DNA from: Epiperipatus broadwayi
Taxonomy: Eukaryota > Onychophora > Udeonychophora > Euonychophora > Peripatidae
NCBI GenBank assembly: GCA_028023455.1
Contig: JAQFVV010012669.1
Coordinates: 312,001-376,000 of the forward strand
DNA: 64,000 nucleotides
Reading direction: 5' to 3'
Shown here: positions 1-11,938 of the stretch, piece after piece
Layout of the letters: every line of letters starts with the position of its first letter
Numbering within the stretch: the stretch's first letter is position 1
The notes under the pieces: model-generated
What the model saw: the letters and a program-made list of their open reading frames with translations, nothing else
The model's database searches: none
What the model was told of the DNA's origin: nothing
Made by a program: the position numbers and the translations under genes

Positions 1-744
1 CTAATAATAATTAGTGAGAACAAGATTTTGTTCATATTTTCTAACCATATATTAAAAATTCACTCAAATATAGTTTTAATTATAATCTAAACCAATTTAC
101 TTCATAAAAAATTAGAAAAAAAACACTAAAAAAAATACAGGTAACAACTTGTTTCAAGTGAACACAATCTAATTCAGAAAATCCAGGCTTCATTACATTC
201 CAAATTATTCCAATATCATTGTTTATATATACTGGAATAAATTAATACTAAGCTAATTTCTGAACTTTACTTTTAAAATTTCTGAATTTTTAGACATTAA
301 TGCAATTATAATTACTTTTTAAACATAACATTATTAAATTTCTTAATTTATGATATACCCTTTAATTTTAGAGATTAAATATGTCATGTAATCACAATTA
401 CTAGTACACATAAACTTATATGTTTTCACTCATATGTACTATTAATCAAAATGTATTTTAATTCTGATCTAAACCAACTTTAATTTTACAAATAACATCT
501 AGAATAACTGAATCAAACTTGTTTAGTTGAAAGAGCCATGGTGGTTGTTTGAATTTTTCTAATGTTTTCAGATATTTATTTGCAAAGTAAAAATATGTTG
601 GTTTAGATCATAATCAAAAATAATTTTGGTTTAACATATATATATTATTTTCCTGAAGTTTTATGATGATGATATATTAGATGTGATATTAAATTGGACT
701 ATTTCCATCATCTATCAGTAAAGGTTGAATATATAGAAAATTTT
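1..744. other. AT-rich sequence, nothing recognised
   Basis: No coding, RNA or repeat structure could be supported here. Runs of A and T and short A/T-rich ORFs only. Confidence 0.5.
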
Positions 745-950
745 AAACTTTATTTAAACTTTTCAAATACAAACAACTTGTTAGCAATAACACACAAATA
801 GACAACACAGATTAGTAATTACACAATGTTTTGAGTAGTATTATTCTCTACTTTTCTTCAGGTGTTGCTATTTGCATAGGGGTTGAACTTGGACCTTTAG
901 ATTATCGAATATCGAATTTAAGGCAAATGCTCTAACTAAATGAACTATTC
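745..950 (-). repeat. tRNA-derived SINE, copy 1
   Basis: Read on the minus strand, about 870-945 resembles a tRNA head. It has an A-box-like TTAGTTAGAGCATTTGCC and a B-box-like GGTCCAAGTTCAACCC, the internal RNA polymerase III promoter layout. The following body, ending in an A/T-rich tail near 745-775 (plus-strand motif ttaaacttttcaaata), recurs at 2262-2442, so this is a repeat family and not a lone tRNA. Both copies are diverged and the cloverleaf is broken. Confidence 0.6.
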
Positions 951-1044
951 TGACAATGACATCAGATAGTAGAAATTTCATATGTTTATATATGAGGGTT
1001 AGTTCAAATCCTCCTGAGTCCTTCAATTTTCTTTTCTAAGAGCA

Positions 1045-1925
1045 AGGTTAATTAGAGGTTTCCACATATTGTGTATTGCAACACTGGGTTGACTTATGGG
1101 ATTATTTGCCATTATCATATGAGTGGCTTCCTTGAATTTTCTTCTTTGTACCTTTTACTCTCTATCCAATATTTTTGTTTTTATCAATTAAACATATAGT
1201 CATTTAGTACATATATGATCTGCTACTGTACACACATATGGTTTTTCTCTTTTAACTATTCAATTGCTGTTCAACAGGATGACAGGTCTCACCAATATAT
1301 ATTTTTCCACATTCACATGGTATTTCTTAAATGCAGTTTTTGATCTTCAGCATTTCCAGTTTAGGCTTGGTAGAAGTAAGAATTCCTCAAAGTGTAATAT
1401 GCTTTTGGAAAGCTGTTCTAATGTTATATTGACTGCAGATTTTCTTTAATTTGTCCACAATTCCTGTATGTATAGAGATACATTACAGTACCAATAATTA
1501 TTTTTTCTTTTGGTATCTCTTTTTGTTGTCTAGTAAAGGTTTTTTTGATGACCGCTGATGGATAACCATTCTTCATGAGAGTTTATTCTATGTGGATCTT
1601 TTCATTTTCTAAATTGCTGGTTTCCAAACAAGCTTCCTTTGCTCTGTTAATTAGTGATAGTATAATTCCATGTTTAGTGCTTCTGATATGATTGAATGCA
1701 TATTCCAAGTACTTGCCTTTTCTATACACTGTTGTTTTTACTCTGTCCTGAAGGAGTTTTGTCACAAGAACATCTAAGGATACCAATTTTTGTTTTTGTT
1801 CCAATTCCATTGTGAATTTAATTGAAGAAGATATGTTGTTGATATACATTCAGAATGATTGTAATTGTGCCTCACTATATGGCCATAAGACAAATGTATC
1901 ATCAGTGTAGTGCTAAAATTTAAGA
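1045..1925 (-). pseudogene. Penelope-like element, RT C-terminus plus GIY-YIG endonuclease remnant
   Basis: On the minus strand, frames joined across stops and frameshifts read in PLE order. First YTDDTFVLWPYSEAQLQSF near 1920-1865, the RT active-site motif with the usual YVDD seen as YTDD. Then NISSSIKFTMELEQ, LVSLDVLVTK and VYRKGKYLEY (an 88-codon open stretch at 1583-1849), the thumb region. Then, near 1325-1265, EIPCECGKIYIGETCHPVEQ, the GIY-YIG core. Finally RRKFKEATHMIMANNPISQP near 1150-1090, the region after the endonuclease core. At least five stops or frameshifts make it non-functional. Its N-terminal RT half is absent. PLEs reverse transcribe their own RNA at a nicked target. Confidence 0.85.
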
Positions 1926-2261
1926 TTTCTTTATTTAAAGGGGGAGTGTAGCTGGAATAATATAGCTATGGGATGTTTTGTTTTAAACATTATATATATT
2001 AATCTCGATTAAAAATAATCAGTTTTTAAAAAAACTGAACTTTTAACATTGAAATTTGATCAGTTAAAGTATTAAATTCTCTATATAATCAATAAATAAC
2101 AAAACACACATCAATGTAAAATCATAGTGAATTTACTATAAAATATTAATGGTCTAGTGTTCTTTTAGTATAGTACATGAGATTTTTTGCATTCAATTAT
2201 TACAAAATAATAAAAAACAATTAATTAATAGTAATTATATGTTGAATGTCTTTAGTAAAAT
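1926..2261. other. AT-rich spacer between PLE remnant and SINE
   Basis: No supported feature. It sits upstream (minus strand) of the truncated PLE, so it could be where the missing RT half was lost, but no RT motif is visible. Confidence 0.4.
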
Positions 2262-2442
2262 TCAAACTGTATTTAAACTTTTCAAATATATTCAACTATT
2301 AGTAATATTTTGAGTGCTATTATTCCCTTTCTTCTTCAGGTGATATTAGCCTGACCAGTGATAGTATTAGCATGGGAATTGAATCTAGACTTAGATTTGT
2401 AATATTGAATTTAAGGTGATGTTATAAGCAAACTAATCTATT
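2262..2442 (-). repeat. tRNA-derived SINE, copy 2
   Basis: Same family as 745-950: shared A/T-rich tail, the shared ttgagt.ctattattc and ttcttcaggtg segments (plus strand), then a tRNA-like head at about 2366-2440. On the minus strand the B-box is decayed to CTAGATTCAATTCCC. More diverged from a tRNA than copy 1. Confidence 0.5.
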
Positions 2443-2974
2443 CTTCTAAAGGAAGTATTCCAGAGTATATCACACTAATAAACCTTTAACCCAATATATT
2501 ATTAGAAATTTACAATGTACCAGGCTTCCATAATTTTCTTTATTATTTAATCTATTACATACAATGCCAATTTTCTGAGGGTAACAATCATACCCAGATT
2601 CTATTATAAGACAAAATAAAATTAAGTCAAGGATTAGACTAAAATTTTTTATAGTGCCTAAAATATATAATAAATTAACTGTAGTCTTTCCATAGCAAAT
2701 GGCTGAACAATTCGATCTTCCACATATAACAAAATACACAAGTTGATATTTATCAATCTAATTTATTCTCTTAATAACTATTTAAAGATAGAAACGATCT
2801 AAATCCTATATTAAAGGCTTTGTAACAACTTTTTCAATTTTGAATATAATTTAGCAATGTAAGGCAGAAAAATCCATTCCTTATTAATGTAAATATCATT
2901 ATGTTTTAGTTTGACTTTATTATAAAACAACTTTAACTTTCTTCATAATAAATTCTCATTATAATATATTTTTA
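2443..2974. other. AT-rich spacer, nothing recognised
   Basis: No supported gene or repeat; ends at the target-site duplication of the next element. Confidence 0.4.
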
Positions 2975-3078
2975 TTAAATGTTTAATACATAGGGTATAT
3001 GAGAACATAATTTCACATGACCCACAACTCTCCACACTATCTCATAACACTAATACACTTGAACACATATATGTTAAA

Positions 3079-3151
3079 AAGATAAATAATCACCAATATA
3101 CATATTTCATGCTAAACCAGCAATCATCAGTTGGTACAGATTACCATCTCT
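3079..3151 (-). ncRNA. Hammerhead ribozyme motif, RZ2 left arm
   Basis: Minus strand, 5' to 3': stem I strand ending ACCAA, core CUGAUGA, stem II UUGCU-GGUUU-AGCAU, GAAA, a 3-bp stem III with 2-nt loop (AUA-UG-UAU), cleavage base A, then UUGGU closing stem I with ACCAA. Outer stem I continues as UAAUC/GAUUA and AGAU/AUCU around internal loops. All three core strands are present. The first stem II pair (10.1-11.1) is U-U where relatives at 17.15 kb have G-C, which should lower activity. AUA is an allowed NUH triplet but weaker than GUC. Confidence 0.7.
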
Positions 3152-3369
3152 ACACATATATGCTATAAGTGCTTAGATATATATTAAGATAGCCAAACCT
3201 CATACTTTAATGGACAGGTTTCAATCTACTCCACGTTCCAACTCTTCAGATTTTCAATTGGATGGACAATTTGAAGAGTTGAAGGGCGGAGTAGATTGAA
3301 GCCTGTCCATTAAAATATGAGGTTTGGCTATCTTAATATATATTTGAGCACTTATAGCATATATGTGCA

Positions 3370-3442
3370 GAGATGGTAATCTGGACCAACTGATGATTGC
3401 TGGTTTAGCATGAAATATGTATATTGGTGATTATTTATCTTT
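3370..3442 (+). ncRNA. Hammerhead ribozyme motif, RZ2 right arm
   Basis: Mirror copy of the motif at 3079-3151 with the same parts in the same order: ACCAA, CUGAUGA, UUGCU-GGUUU-AGCAU, GAAA, AUA-UG-UAU, A, UUGGU. Stem I extends outward through UAAUC/GAUUA. The CUGG bulge in stem I opposite loop II GGUUU could give the tertiary contact used by natural hammerheads (inference). Confidence 0.7.
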
Positions 3443-3591
3443 TCAACATATATGTGGTCAAGTGTATCAGTATTATGAGAGAGTGTGGAGAGTGTTGGGT
3501 CATGTGAAAGTCTGTGCTCATATACTCTATATATTACATATATAAACACAGGTATATAATAAGCTTGTGTGTTTCAGTTAAATGTTTAATA

Positions 3592-4500
3592 TAATTTCCA
3601 ACATTCTGCTTTCTATCTGTCTCAAAATTTATTTCAATGAAAATTATGATATAAAAATATTTAAATCCTGGAAGCGTCTATTTTAAAGAATTGCATAATA
3701 AAGAGTGTATAAATTTTCTTACATGCAAAAATTTTACAATCATTTTGTAGACAAATTACTTATTATTTCTAGAAACACATATTTTAAATACTACTCATTT
3801 TTGTATTCAGTCATCCACTGTAAACAGTTACATATATTTTCTATTAAAGTTCTGAGATTAAATGCAAAAGCATTCTCAACATATTTTCTATACATAATCA
3901 TAATTTCTATCAGCATCAACTGTATAATACAATTCTCAATCTGAAATCATCAAACTGTAAACAATTCAACTTATTCTTCTTCCAAAAAACTTAATTTCAA
4001 TAGACTACCATAATACGTGTTGTTTAGTATAGCAGTAGAATGTCAATCTCTGGAATGTACTAATCTTGGATGATTCCAATTCTAGATTTAACAGCACTCA
4101 AAATTCTTATGAACTCCTAAGCTATAAAGCCAATTTATCCATTCCAATACATCAATAATAAATTGTAACTTAGATTTATTTTTTAATAATACTTATAGAT
4201 TGTAAATAATATTCGAATGTATATAAATTGCATACATCAAATGAGATCATAATATAGTTATCAACTGTTTTAGTTGATCTCAATAATTTTACAAAATCAA
4301 AAGTAGACTTAACAATAAATGTATCAAAACTCCGTATCTTTTGTAACTATTTAAAGCCACCAATTGAGACACTTTATGATAATAGCAATCTCATTCTTGT
4401 GCAACCTTAATGTGAATTTACCATTTTAAGATAGATATATCAATGTTATTAAAAACTACTTAAATACTTAAATTATTACTTCATTAAACGTTATAAATTA
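3592..4500. other. AT-rich spacer, nothing recognised
   Basis: Contains a 79-codon A/T-rich open frame at 3705-3944 with no recognisable domain, which I take to be chance. Confidence 0.4.
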
Positions 4501-4768
4501 ATATATATATGCGCTGTTTGCACAGCTAATGAAGCTAGAATAAAGCGAAATTTTTATTTTTAAAAAATGCAAAACTGTTAAATTAAAGAGCTGAGCGCTT
4601 TCAAGAGACTACTTGCTCTCATACTCATACTCACAGTTATGAGTATGAGAACAAGTAATCTCTTGAAAGCGCTCAGCTCTTTAATTCAACAGCTTTATAC
4701 TTTAATAAATTAAAAATTTCTCTTTATTCTAGCTTCATTATCTGTGCAAACAGCGCATATATATATAT
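4501..4768. repeat. Fold-back (MITE-like) element, about 268 bp
   Basis: Two arms of about 125-130 bp (4501-4629 and 4643-4768) are nearly perfect inverse complements, with centre motif gttatgagtatgag. Outer ends read atatatatgcgctgtttgca and its complement. The flanks are (TA)-rich, so a TSD cannot be separated from the ends. No coding capacity. Confidence 0.85.
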
Positions 4769-6637
4769 TAGTTAAAAAACTACTTATTAAACTAAAGATT
4801 ATTATGTTAATATTTTAATTAAAAATTAATTAACCGATTATAATAAACTTGAATCATGTATTGCATATTCTAGCTTTCTCTCCTAAAGATATTTGCAAAT
4901 TTACTGTTCAACATGACTCTCCTTCAAGCAATGAATAAAGATATCAGAAAAAAATAGCTGCTGGCCTAGATTGATAAATAGTTACTAATAGTATTGATAG
5001 ATTTATCTAAGAGATGATAAATCTTTAAAATTTTACATGTGCGCACTTATTATAAAATGCATAGATAAATAATGAATGATGAAGAACATTTGAGTGAATT
5101 TGATGATTTGGGACAGATAATGAAGACGTTTCATCAGAAATGCATTTTAAGGATCATTTGCTTTTTTATATGATGACTTTATTTATTGTTTGAAGGAGAG
5201 CAATGTTGAGAAGTAAATATGAAAAAATATATATAAGAAAGTGGTTAAAATATTCCTTGCATGAGAATATTTTATAATAATAGATTTATTGACATCTGAG
5301 TTCAAAGACCTTACATGAAGTAATATTAGCAAAATATTCTTTAGCTTAATAAGTGCATGGAGATTTATAATAGTTATGAAACAGTGCATGATCGGAGGTT
5401 AATTTCCTTCTGCACAATATTAGGAACATCTTAATATCTAAAGATTTAGGATTTTTGAAAATTAAATCCCATAATATAAATTGATATATTAAAATGTTAT
5501 CCACAATGGTAATACAATGATTTTTCTTCTTTTTTTTTGTTTGTGACAAAGGAAAAAGTTCAAATTAGCTCATTATGATTATGTGGTAATTCCAGAGAAA
5601 ATTTGAATATGTTAAGCAGTTGTCAATAATACAGCAAATCTTAGATAAAATAACAGTCCAAGAAAACCTAATATATTTTTCATTACTACCTTTTTTTTGG
5701 TATAGTATTAAAGTTATAAAAGAGTTAAGGCTAATTATAGTTTTGAAAAAAAAAAAAAAATTACAAAAATTTTATTAGATTCAACTTGGAGTTCTTTTTT
5801 CCTTCTTATTTACCAAAGCCTACAATTATAGTTGTTTAGAAATAAGTCACAATCTCATTATGCATAAAAAAAGTTGCAGCATTCCACAATTCTGTGTTTT
5901 ATGGAGAGTGTATCAAACTCACCTGACTACATAAGAAGTTTTAACTTTGAATTAAAATTAGATATATATTCATTTATTAATCAATACTGCAAGGCTATCT
6001 AGAGTGTCTAAAAGCCAACTGTATGGAAAAAAACCTTGATTTTGTTTGGACAGGACTCAGTTATTTGATAAAATATCCAGTTTGAATAATAGTTCATAGT
6101 CATGCTAGAATATGCTACTTATTTCTTATACATGCTTTGGGTTTGGGGAAAAGATTTCTGTGATATATTATACCAAATGTAATCCAATTGCTCCAGTTCA
6201 TTAGCATAAGCCAAACTTTATTAGAGATTAATTTTGTAGAAGGAAGTACTTAATAATATCACTTTTGTATAAGGTTCTCAATAAACAAATCACTGCCAAG
6301 AAAATAATTTGGGTGATGATTTAGGCCAAGGCTGAAAAGGAGTAGTCTACTTTATACTCATGGCATGCTGAAGCAATAAGGATTTATGACCAAAACCATA
6401 ATCAGTAGTCAAGTTCTCCTCCCACAAGATTATTGGATAAAGATAGAAAAAGGAATACCAGAAATTGCAGAGATAATTGTGGATTTAATTCTAGACTTAA
6501 CAGGTTGAAACATGATATGGAATAATGAAATTATGAACAATATGCCAATTTTTTTAAACATAATAAGTAAAATGTCAGCTTCGGTGATGGGCAACAATCC
6601 ATTTAAGATTAATTCTGTGAATTTTTAAACTCAAGTA
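4769..6637. other. AT-rich spacer, nothing recognised
   Basis: Overlapping short ORFs on the minus strand near 5183-5549 are K/I/N-rich and resemble nothing. No splice-flanked exon was found. Confidence 0.4.
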
Positions 6638-6708
6638 GCATTGGTAGCCTAGCAGTTGGCATAGCTGCCTTCCAAGCAACTGACCCCGTTCGCTTCCCGG
6701 TCAATGCT
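6638..6708 (+). tRNA. tRNA-Gly(UCC)-like gene, probably decayed
   Basis: A 71-nt cloverleaf: acceptor GCATTGG pairs with TCAATGC (7 of 7 with one G-U). D stem GCC/GGC. Anticodon loop CTTCCAA gives UCC, glycine. Anticodon stem GCTGC/GCAAC has one mismatch. The T stem CCCCG/CCCGG has two mismatches around TTCGCTT. Damage in the T arm suggests a pseudogene or the head of a short interspersed repeat. A T-rich Pol III terminator is not evident directly downstream, where an A-run follows. Confidence 0.6.
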
Positions 6709-7299
6709 TTGACACATGAAAAAAAATAGAAATACTAATGATTATTGCAATAGAAAGAGAAAAATAGATGGGTTAAATATTTCTTTATCAGTATCATAGA
6801 AAAGGTGGAGCAGAATGGTCTAGCACTTGCAAAAATCTTAAATTTTTGAGGTCAAGACAATTATAGAATAACAAATGTTTTCTATTGTTATGAGATAGAG
6901 GAATTTAATCAGGCTATCGACAGAAGTTTTTGAAGATATTAATTCAAATTTCTTCTTCTCTATCCAATGTACAAATAAATGATTTTTCATTGTCTGTTGA
7001 ATGCTTAAATGTATAGTAGTATATTTTTATCTTTTACAGAAGATTAAGTTAGAAGTATTATGTATTTATGTTTAATGTAAATATTTGCATTTTTTAAGAG
7101 AATATAATGTATAAACTATTCTAGTTTTTTTTTTTATTGTATCCCAACACATTTAATTTATAAATAGAAAAAATATAGAAATTTAAAAAGAAAAATGTCA
7201 ATTTTTATTTGTCCGATATGAGATGGAAATTATGATTTGCCATATTATCCAAAGTGATACTTTTATAATGAAAAAATATTTCAGATATAAAAAAGGGCA
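6709..7299. other. AT-rich spacer, nothing recognised
   Basis: No supported feature. Confidence 0.4.
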
Positions 7300-7880
7300 T
7301 TTACTTTAATCATCATCATTTTCAAACATTATTGATTTATTACAGAATGAAAATACCTGAAAGTTTAATCCAGTTTCTCTGGATCCATACCTTTTCACAT
7401 CACACCAGAAAATTCCTTACTTCATCAATCAATCTCACATGTGGTCTTTCTTTAGATCTTTTGAAATTTCCTGGTTTTCAATTTAAAACTTCAACTGTCT
7501 ATTTATTATTATCCCTATTAGTAATATGTACAGCCACATTCCATATCAGTCTTTTAATTCCTTCAATGATCTCAAACATATCTGCTTGTTCTCTCACCTA
7601 CGTAATATGAGGTATCTATATTTTTCTTCTGATAATTATCCAAGTCTCAGATCCATAGGTAAAAACTTGAAAAATGTATAAATTAAAAAGTTTTCTTTTC
7701 AAACACATAACACACACATTTGCTTTTAATATATTATTTCTAAAAAGCACTCCATTAAAGTTTAATTCTATGAATAATATAAAAAATGGATGAAATTTAT
7801 TTTGATATGCATATATATTTAATAAGCATATATCAAACACACACACATTATTCTCTGTCATAATATTTTCTCATTACTTT
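7300..7880 (-). pseudogene. LINE-A non-LTR retrotransposon, ORF2 C-terminal remnant
   Basis: Minus strand, higher to lower coordinates: CLKRKLFNLYIFQVFTYGSE with TWIIIRRKI near 7710-7620, matching the post-RT motif (YGSETW) of RTE-like/endonuclease-reverse transcriptase LINEs. Then EIIEGIKRLIWNVAVHI and, after stops, FKRSKERPHVRLIDEVRNFL, the basic C-terminal segment. Several stops. The same family occurs on the plus strand at 10740-14340 and 48390-51945, where the parallel segment reads SHVRWMDEIRK. Confidence 0.75.
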
Positions 7881-8509
7881 GCTATTCTATTTATAACTCT
7901 GCTATTCCAAATACATTTTTATGAGAAAAAATTAATTTCGTTCTTCAATTGTTTTCCCCATATAATAATATGTTTGCGTTTACATTAATATAGTTTATTT
8001 TGTTTTATAGGGGAGATTTTACGGATGATGAATGTTTATTAACTTTCAAAAATGTTTACATTTGCATTAATACAGTTTGCTTTTACATTTAGAATCAAGA
8101 TATTTTTTTATATTAATAATAAAGTTTATTAATTTTCAGAATGTAAAGATTTAAGCAATAAAATATTCATATTTTTATGTAGAAGCTTTCATCGATGTTA
8201 TTTTAAAATATTAAGTTTATAAATTGATTTTAAATTTATACAATCATTTTATGTGTTATTGGTCCATCTAATTCTTTATGGTTTCATTTATTTAAGCAAT
8301 TACATTACAATATAAAGTAACACGAGGAAAAAAGCCACAACCGTGCATCCATTTTTTTTTAGAACTCTCATATATAAAAAAATAACTATCTTAAAGTAAG
8401 ATGAGTTAATATGAAAATTAATATATTATCACTATTTTTTTATTTGCCAAAAACATGTCTCATGTACCAACCACTTTTTCTAAACGTTTCTATTTCTCAA
8501 ACTACTTTC
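7881..8509. other. AT-rich spacer, nothing recognised
   Basis: No supported feature. Confidence 0.4.
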
Positions 8510-8720
8510 TAATCAGTTAGAAAGACTTCAGAACATTATCTACCTTTTTTCCTACTCCTCTTACTTTTATTTTCCACTATTAATGTGTTTTTATGTCTTG
8601 CCTGTCTTGAAGTATATAACTGATTCATTTTCTGGTTCTCATAATTCTCCTGCATATCCAAATCTCTAATGCCTCCAACATTTTCATCTCACTTTTTTCA
8701 ATTGTCACACCTCTGTCATA
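8510..8720 (-). pseudogene. LINE-C fragment, post-RT region
   Basis: The minus strand reads KSEMKMLEALEIWICRRIMR, close to the LEAFEMWxxRRMxxI motif after the RT domain in one common animal LINE type. In-frame stops follow. Only about 70 codons are recognisable. It may belong to the same element as 9480-10165, but no linking motif was seen. Confidence 0.5.
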
Positions 8721-9479
8721 TATGAAATGAAATATCAAACCTAATATTTAACAAACCTACCCAATTTCATGTCAATGTATCATATACTCAATCTCCAACT
8801 CTTTTCAAATTGTGATTCGCCATTGCAATTTTTATACTAATTTTTTTAAATATAATTATCCAAACTCTAAATAATCAAAAATAACCTGTGATATAAATGA
8901 TTTCCAGTAATAATAATACTTTCATCTCATCACTATCTTTAAGTATGTACTTTTATTTACAATTTTTTTAAATTTCAAAGCTTTTACAAAATCTATCAAT
9001 TCTATGTTCTAATACCTTTCTGCTCTACATAGTTTAGAGCAATGATAGAATATCAGACTCTGAAGCACAAAGTTCTTGCATCCATTGCAGTTCTGCACTC
9101 AAACTTGTTATGAATTTCCAAATAGTAAACTTATTATATTTATTATATTTTCAATTCATCCTTATATCCACAAGCGCTTTGCCATACCATCAACAATATC
9201 AGATTAAATAAATCTTTCTTATTTCCAATGCTAACTCCATTGTTATCAAAGAAGTGATTTTTTCTTTTGAAATAGTGGAAAGAGCTCTAAAGAGAACTAT
9301 TAGGCAGCTAAAAATATCAGCCAGTTTTGAAAATGTGGAATAATAAAATTCACAGAAGGGATGTGATGCACTGTGACTTCTCCTTATATGGAGTCAGGAA
9401 TCTCTCAGCAACTATAACCAGAGAAACCTGTTAGCTACTTTACCTTCCCTTTCCATTCCCCACCCTAATTTTTCCCATA
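8721..9479. other. AT-rich spacer, nothing recognised
   Basis: No supported feature. Confidence 0.35.
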
Positions 9480-10165
9480 ATCTGCTCCATCCCATTTCCA
9501 CAACATAATATTTGTCAACTCTATGGCTTTCATATCTAAATCTCCCTTATCTTTTCCCAAACCCAGCATAAAAACCAATAGCCTACATTCTGTATAATCA
9601 CTTCATTCATTTATTCTTCCATAACTTCACTAAACTAACAGATGCTTAATATTTTCTATGCCTTCCTTACATAACTTGCAGACTAAATCACCCATATTTT
9701 TCCATTTACATGTATATTCCCTTGTTGCTAAAGATCCCATTCGAGCCTTAAACAATAAATTACTTTTCTTGCTATTACCATAAATTAACTCACACCCAAT
9801 GTTGCATTTACTTTTATATATACTTAAACTTGTTTTGTTCTCAATACTAGTCCTCCATCTCTCCAACTCCCTATTCTTTATTAATGTGTCTATTCTTCTA
9901 TCCCATTCCTTACCACTATAACACTCAACAATTCTCCTAACACAAACAACCCACCTCTTGTACAAGTATACTGATATAAATTCTTTATCCAAATCTTTTG
10001 CATACCATATTATCTTTCTCACCCATCTTAGAGCCTGCCCTTTATTCATAACCCAATTAAATACTATTTTGACTATTCTTTTATTATCCATAAACTGTAT
10101 TCTACTAAACATTTTCATTTTGCTTTTTGCATCTCTCATATAAAAACTTGACCATTCCATTTCTC
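9480..10165 (-). pseudogene. LINE-D, ORF2 C-terminal domain with zinc-knuckle-like end
   Basis: An open frame of 176 codons (9630-10160) reads in order EWDRRIDTLIKNRELERW, LLFKARMGSLATREYTCKW and CKLCKEGIENIKHLL. The last is the CxxC...HLL part of the C-terminal zinc-binding domain found after the RT in some animal LINEs; the usual ECPRY continuation is replaced by two adjacent stops (TAG TGA). Readable sequence resumes after them (SYGRINE, then LGKDKGDLDMKAIELTNIML), so the stops are late mutations. The best-preserved LINE frame in the window, truncated upstream. Confidence 0.7.
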
Positions 10166-10200
10166 CTTGAATTGCCTCCTTTGCTGTCTACACATCTGAA

Positions 10201-10290
10201 TTAAAATTCTCCATACAGTAGCGCCACTCAGTATAAGCCAGAGTAAAAACAGCTTGTGCAAGCATAAAGAATGGTGATCATGTGATGTTT
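10201..10290. mobile_element. RZ1 remnant, ribozyme region deleted
   Basis: Short piece joining the two RZ1 termini. The left end matches attctccatacagtag.gccactcag and the right end matches ggtgatcatgtgatgttt of the full blocks. The internal unit and HHR are missing. It lies just upstream, on the minus strand, of the LINE-D fragment. Confidence 0.65.
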
Positions 10291-10739
10291 GAATAATAAA
10301 ATAATGTATTTGCATTTTTATGTATATTATATTTGTATTGTGGCTAATGAAAAAAGAAATTGGGCAGGATAATACCATTGCAATTATTATTTCTATATAA
10401 TTAATAATATAATAAACAAACTTGGATAGCCTGCTCACTAAAATGCATTAATCAGTGGGGTGAATTTATTGGTTTCTTACTTCTGAGTTTAAGACCAAGA
10501 AAGATTATGATCTTTCTTCTCAGTTGTTTGATAGTTCTTAACTGAAATATTGACCTTTTTTGAAGGCAGGATGAATGTGTATCTGAATGATTATTTATAA
10601 AATAGATTACAAACATGACAGACACAATTAAATTATGAACCCACAGGATCATTAGCTAATAACAGTGATTAGTGGCTGAAGGTAGAGAGTACTAAAAGTC
10701 ACAGGATATGAATCCAAGCTGCCATTTAATGACAATTTT
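10291..10739. other. Spacer, nothing recognised
   Basis: No supported feature. Confidence 0.35.
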
Positions 10740-11935
10740 TTATGTAGGTATCTAAAATCACAGATCACTTTCATATGAAAGAAGACTGCACAAATTGGAA
10801 GAACTGTTTAATACTAAATAAACATTGATAGACTTTGTAAAATTAGAAACAAAGTAAAAAGACAATTGATTTAAAAAGTGGGTGTGTACTTTACTATAAA
10901 GGCACAAATGTTGGAAGCACAAGTGGAACAAAATTCACTACACATGAAAAGTTAAAAATAACATGTAGAGATTGGTGGTATATTGGACAGAATGGCAAGA
11001 TTAGTTATTCAAATTAATAAATATTAAATGCAGATAATTCAGGTTTATGCCCCAACAAATTCTCATAATAATGAAGATATAGAGAATTTATAAAAGGCTT
11101 TTGATCAGACCAAATAACATTTAAAAATTGATATAAGTTATTGAAAAATGAAAGTTCTGGAAGTAAATTTAGTATGGTAATAGAAATGATAAAAAAAGAA
11201 AAATTGTATATTATGAATTCTTATTTGAGAAAAATCGAAATGGACATATAGGCATACAAATGAAAACAGCAATATTGGATTATATTTTGACTAACAAAAA
11301 AAATCATATTTTAGAATTGTAATAATTGATTATTGATATGTATGGTATGTGTTAATGCAAAAATAGAGAGCCAAAAATTGTGTTTAAAAAACTGTAATAA
11401 AGTTGATCTGCCTAACTTTCAGAAACAATCCAATAAAGTTAAATAAGAACTTGTAAATTATTTTAATCTATGAGAAGATCACTGATATTCTATTAAGAAC
11501 TGCAAAAAAGATGGCTGGTACAAAAGGTACTAAATTTTGCTGAAAAAGCTTATGATTTTTTTTCTAAATGATCCATTAAAAAAATTGAATATTTAGAGTT
11601 TGTAGAATGGTACAAAAAATAGTTAATAACAATATAAAAAATATAACTGTGAATTAGTAAGAAAAGTTATAGAAAAAAATAAAAGTCAAAAGTGTAAAAC
11701 AACATCTTGGTTATTGGAAGAAAAGTTATTTGTGAAAAAAAGATTAATAATATCTTTAAATATGTGGAAGATGTCCATAAAGAATTAAAAAAACCAAAGT
11801 ATTTTCTATAGTTGTTATATTTCTGAATTGTCCAGCATTTTAAATAAAGAAGTGAGACTTCTTAAAGAATCCTAATACCATATTCAACAAATATGAGTTC
11901 ATGATAATAGAGATAAAAATATTTTATAGGAAAGC
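10740..11935 (+). pseudogene. LINE-A, endonuclease and linker remnant
   Basis: Plus strand, multiple frames. RDWWYIGQNGKISYSN is a frameshifted equivalent of the EIDGISDKMRRLIIQI seen at 48.55 kb. Then MQIIQVYAPTNSHNNEDIEN, the QVYAPT motif of the apurinic-like endonuclease that nicks target DNA. Then a frameshifted ILDYILTNKKN, the DYIL segment. Linker sequence continues to about 11930, where an unrelated repeat starts. Dozens of stops. The 3' part of what may be the same copy resumes at 13795. Confidence 0.75.
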
Positions 11936-11938
11936 TTT

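Larger units (their letters stand above)
2989..3577. mobile_element. RZ2 fold-back insertion with two hammerhead motifs and a 14-bp TSD
   Basis: A 589-bp insertion flanked by the exact direct repeat ttaaatgtttaata (2975-2988 and 3578-3591). It is a long imperfect palindrome: left arm about 2989-3240, right arm about 3285-3540, centre near 3262. The right arm continues 35-40 bp further (to about 3577) than the left, so the ends are asymmetric. Each arm holds one hammerhead motif, the left on the minus strand and the right on the plus, so they diverge from the centre. Related copies lie at 25290-25549 and 53040-53745. No protein coding. A TIR DNA transposon is unlikely given the asymmetric ends and long TSD. 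Confidence 0.8.

Noticed and set aside
4520-4570. CUAAUGA...GAAA string in the fold-back at 4501-4768
   Set aside because: No stem I partner and no cleavage triplet in register; chance resemblance is likely.
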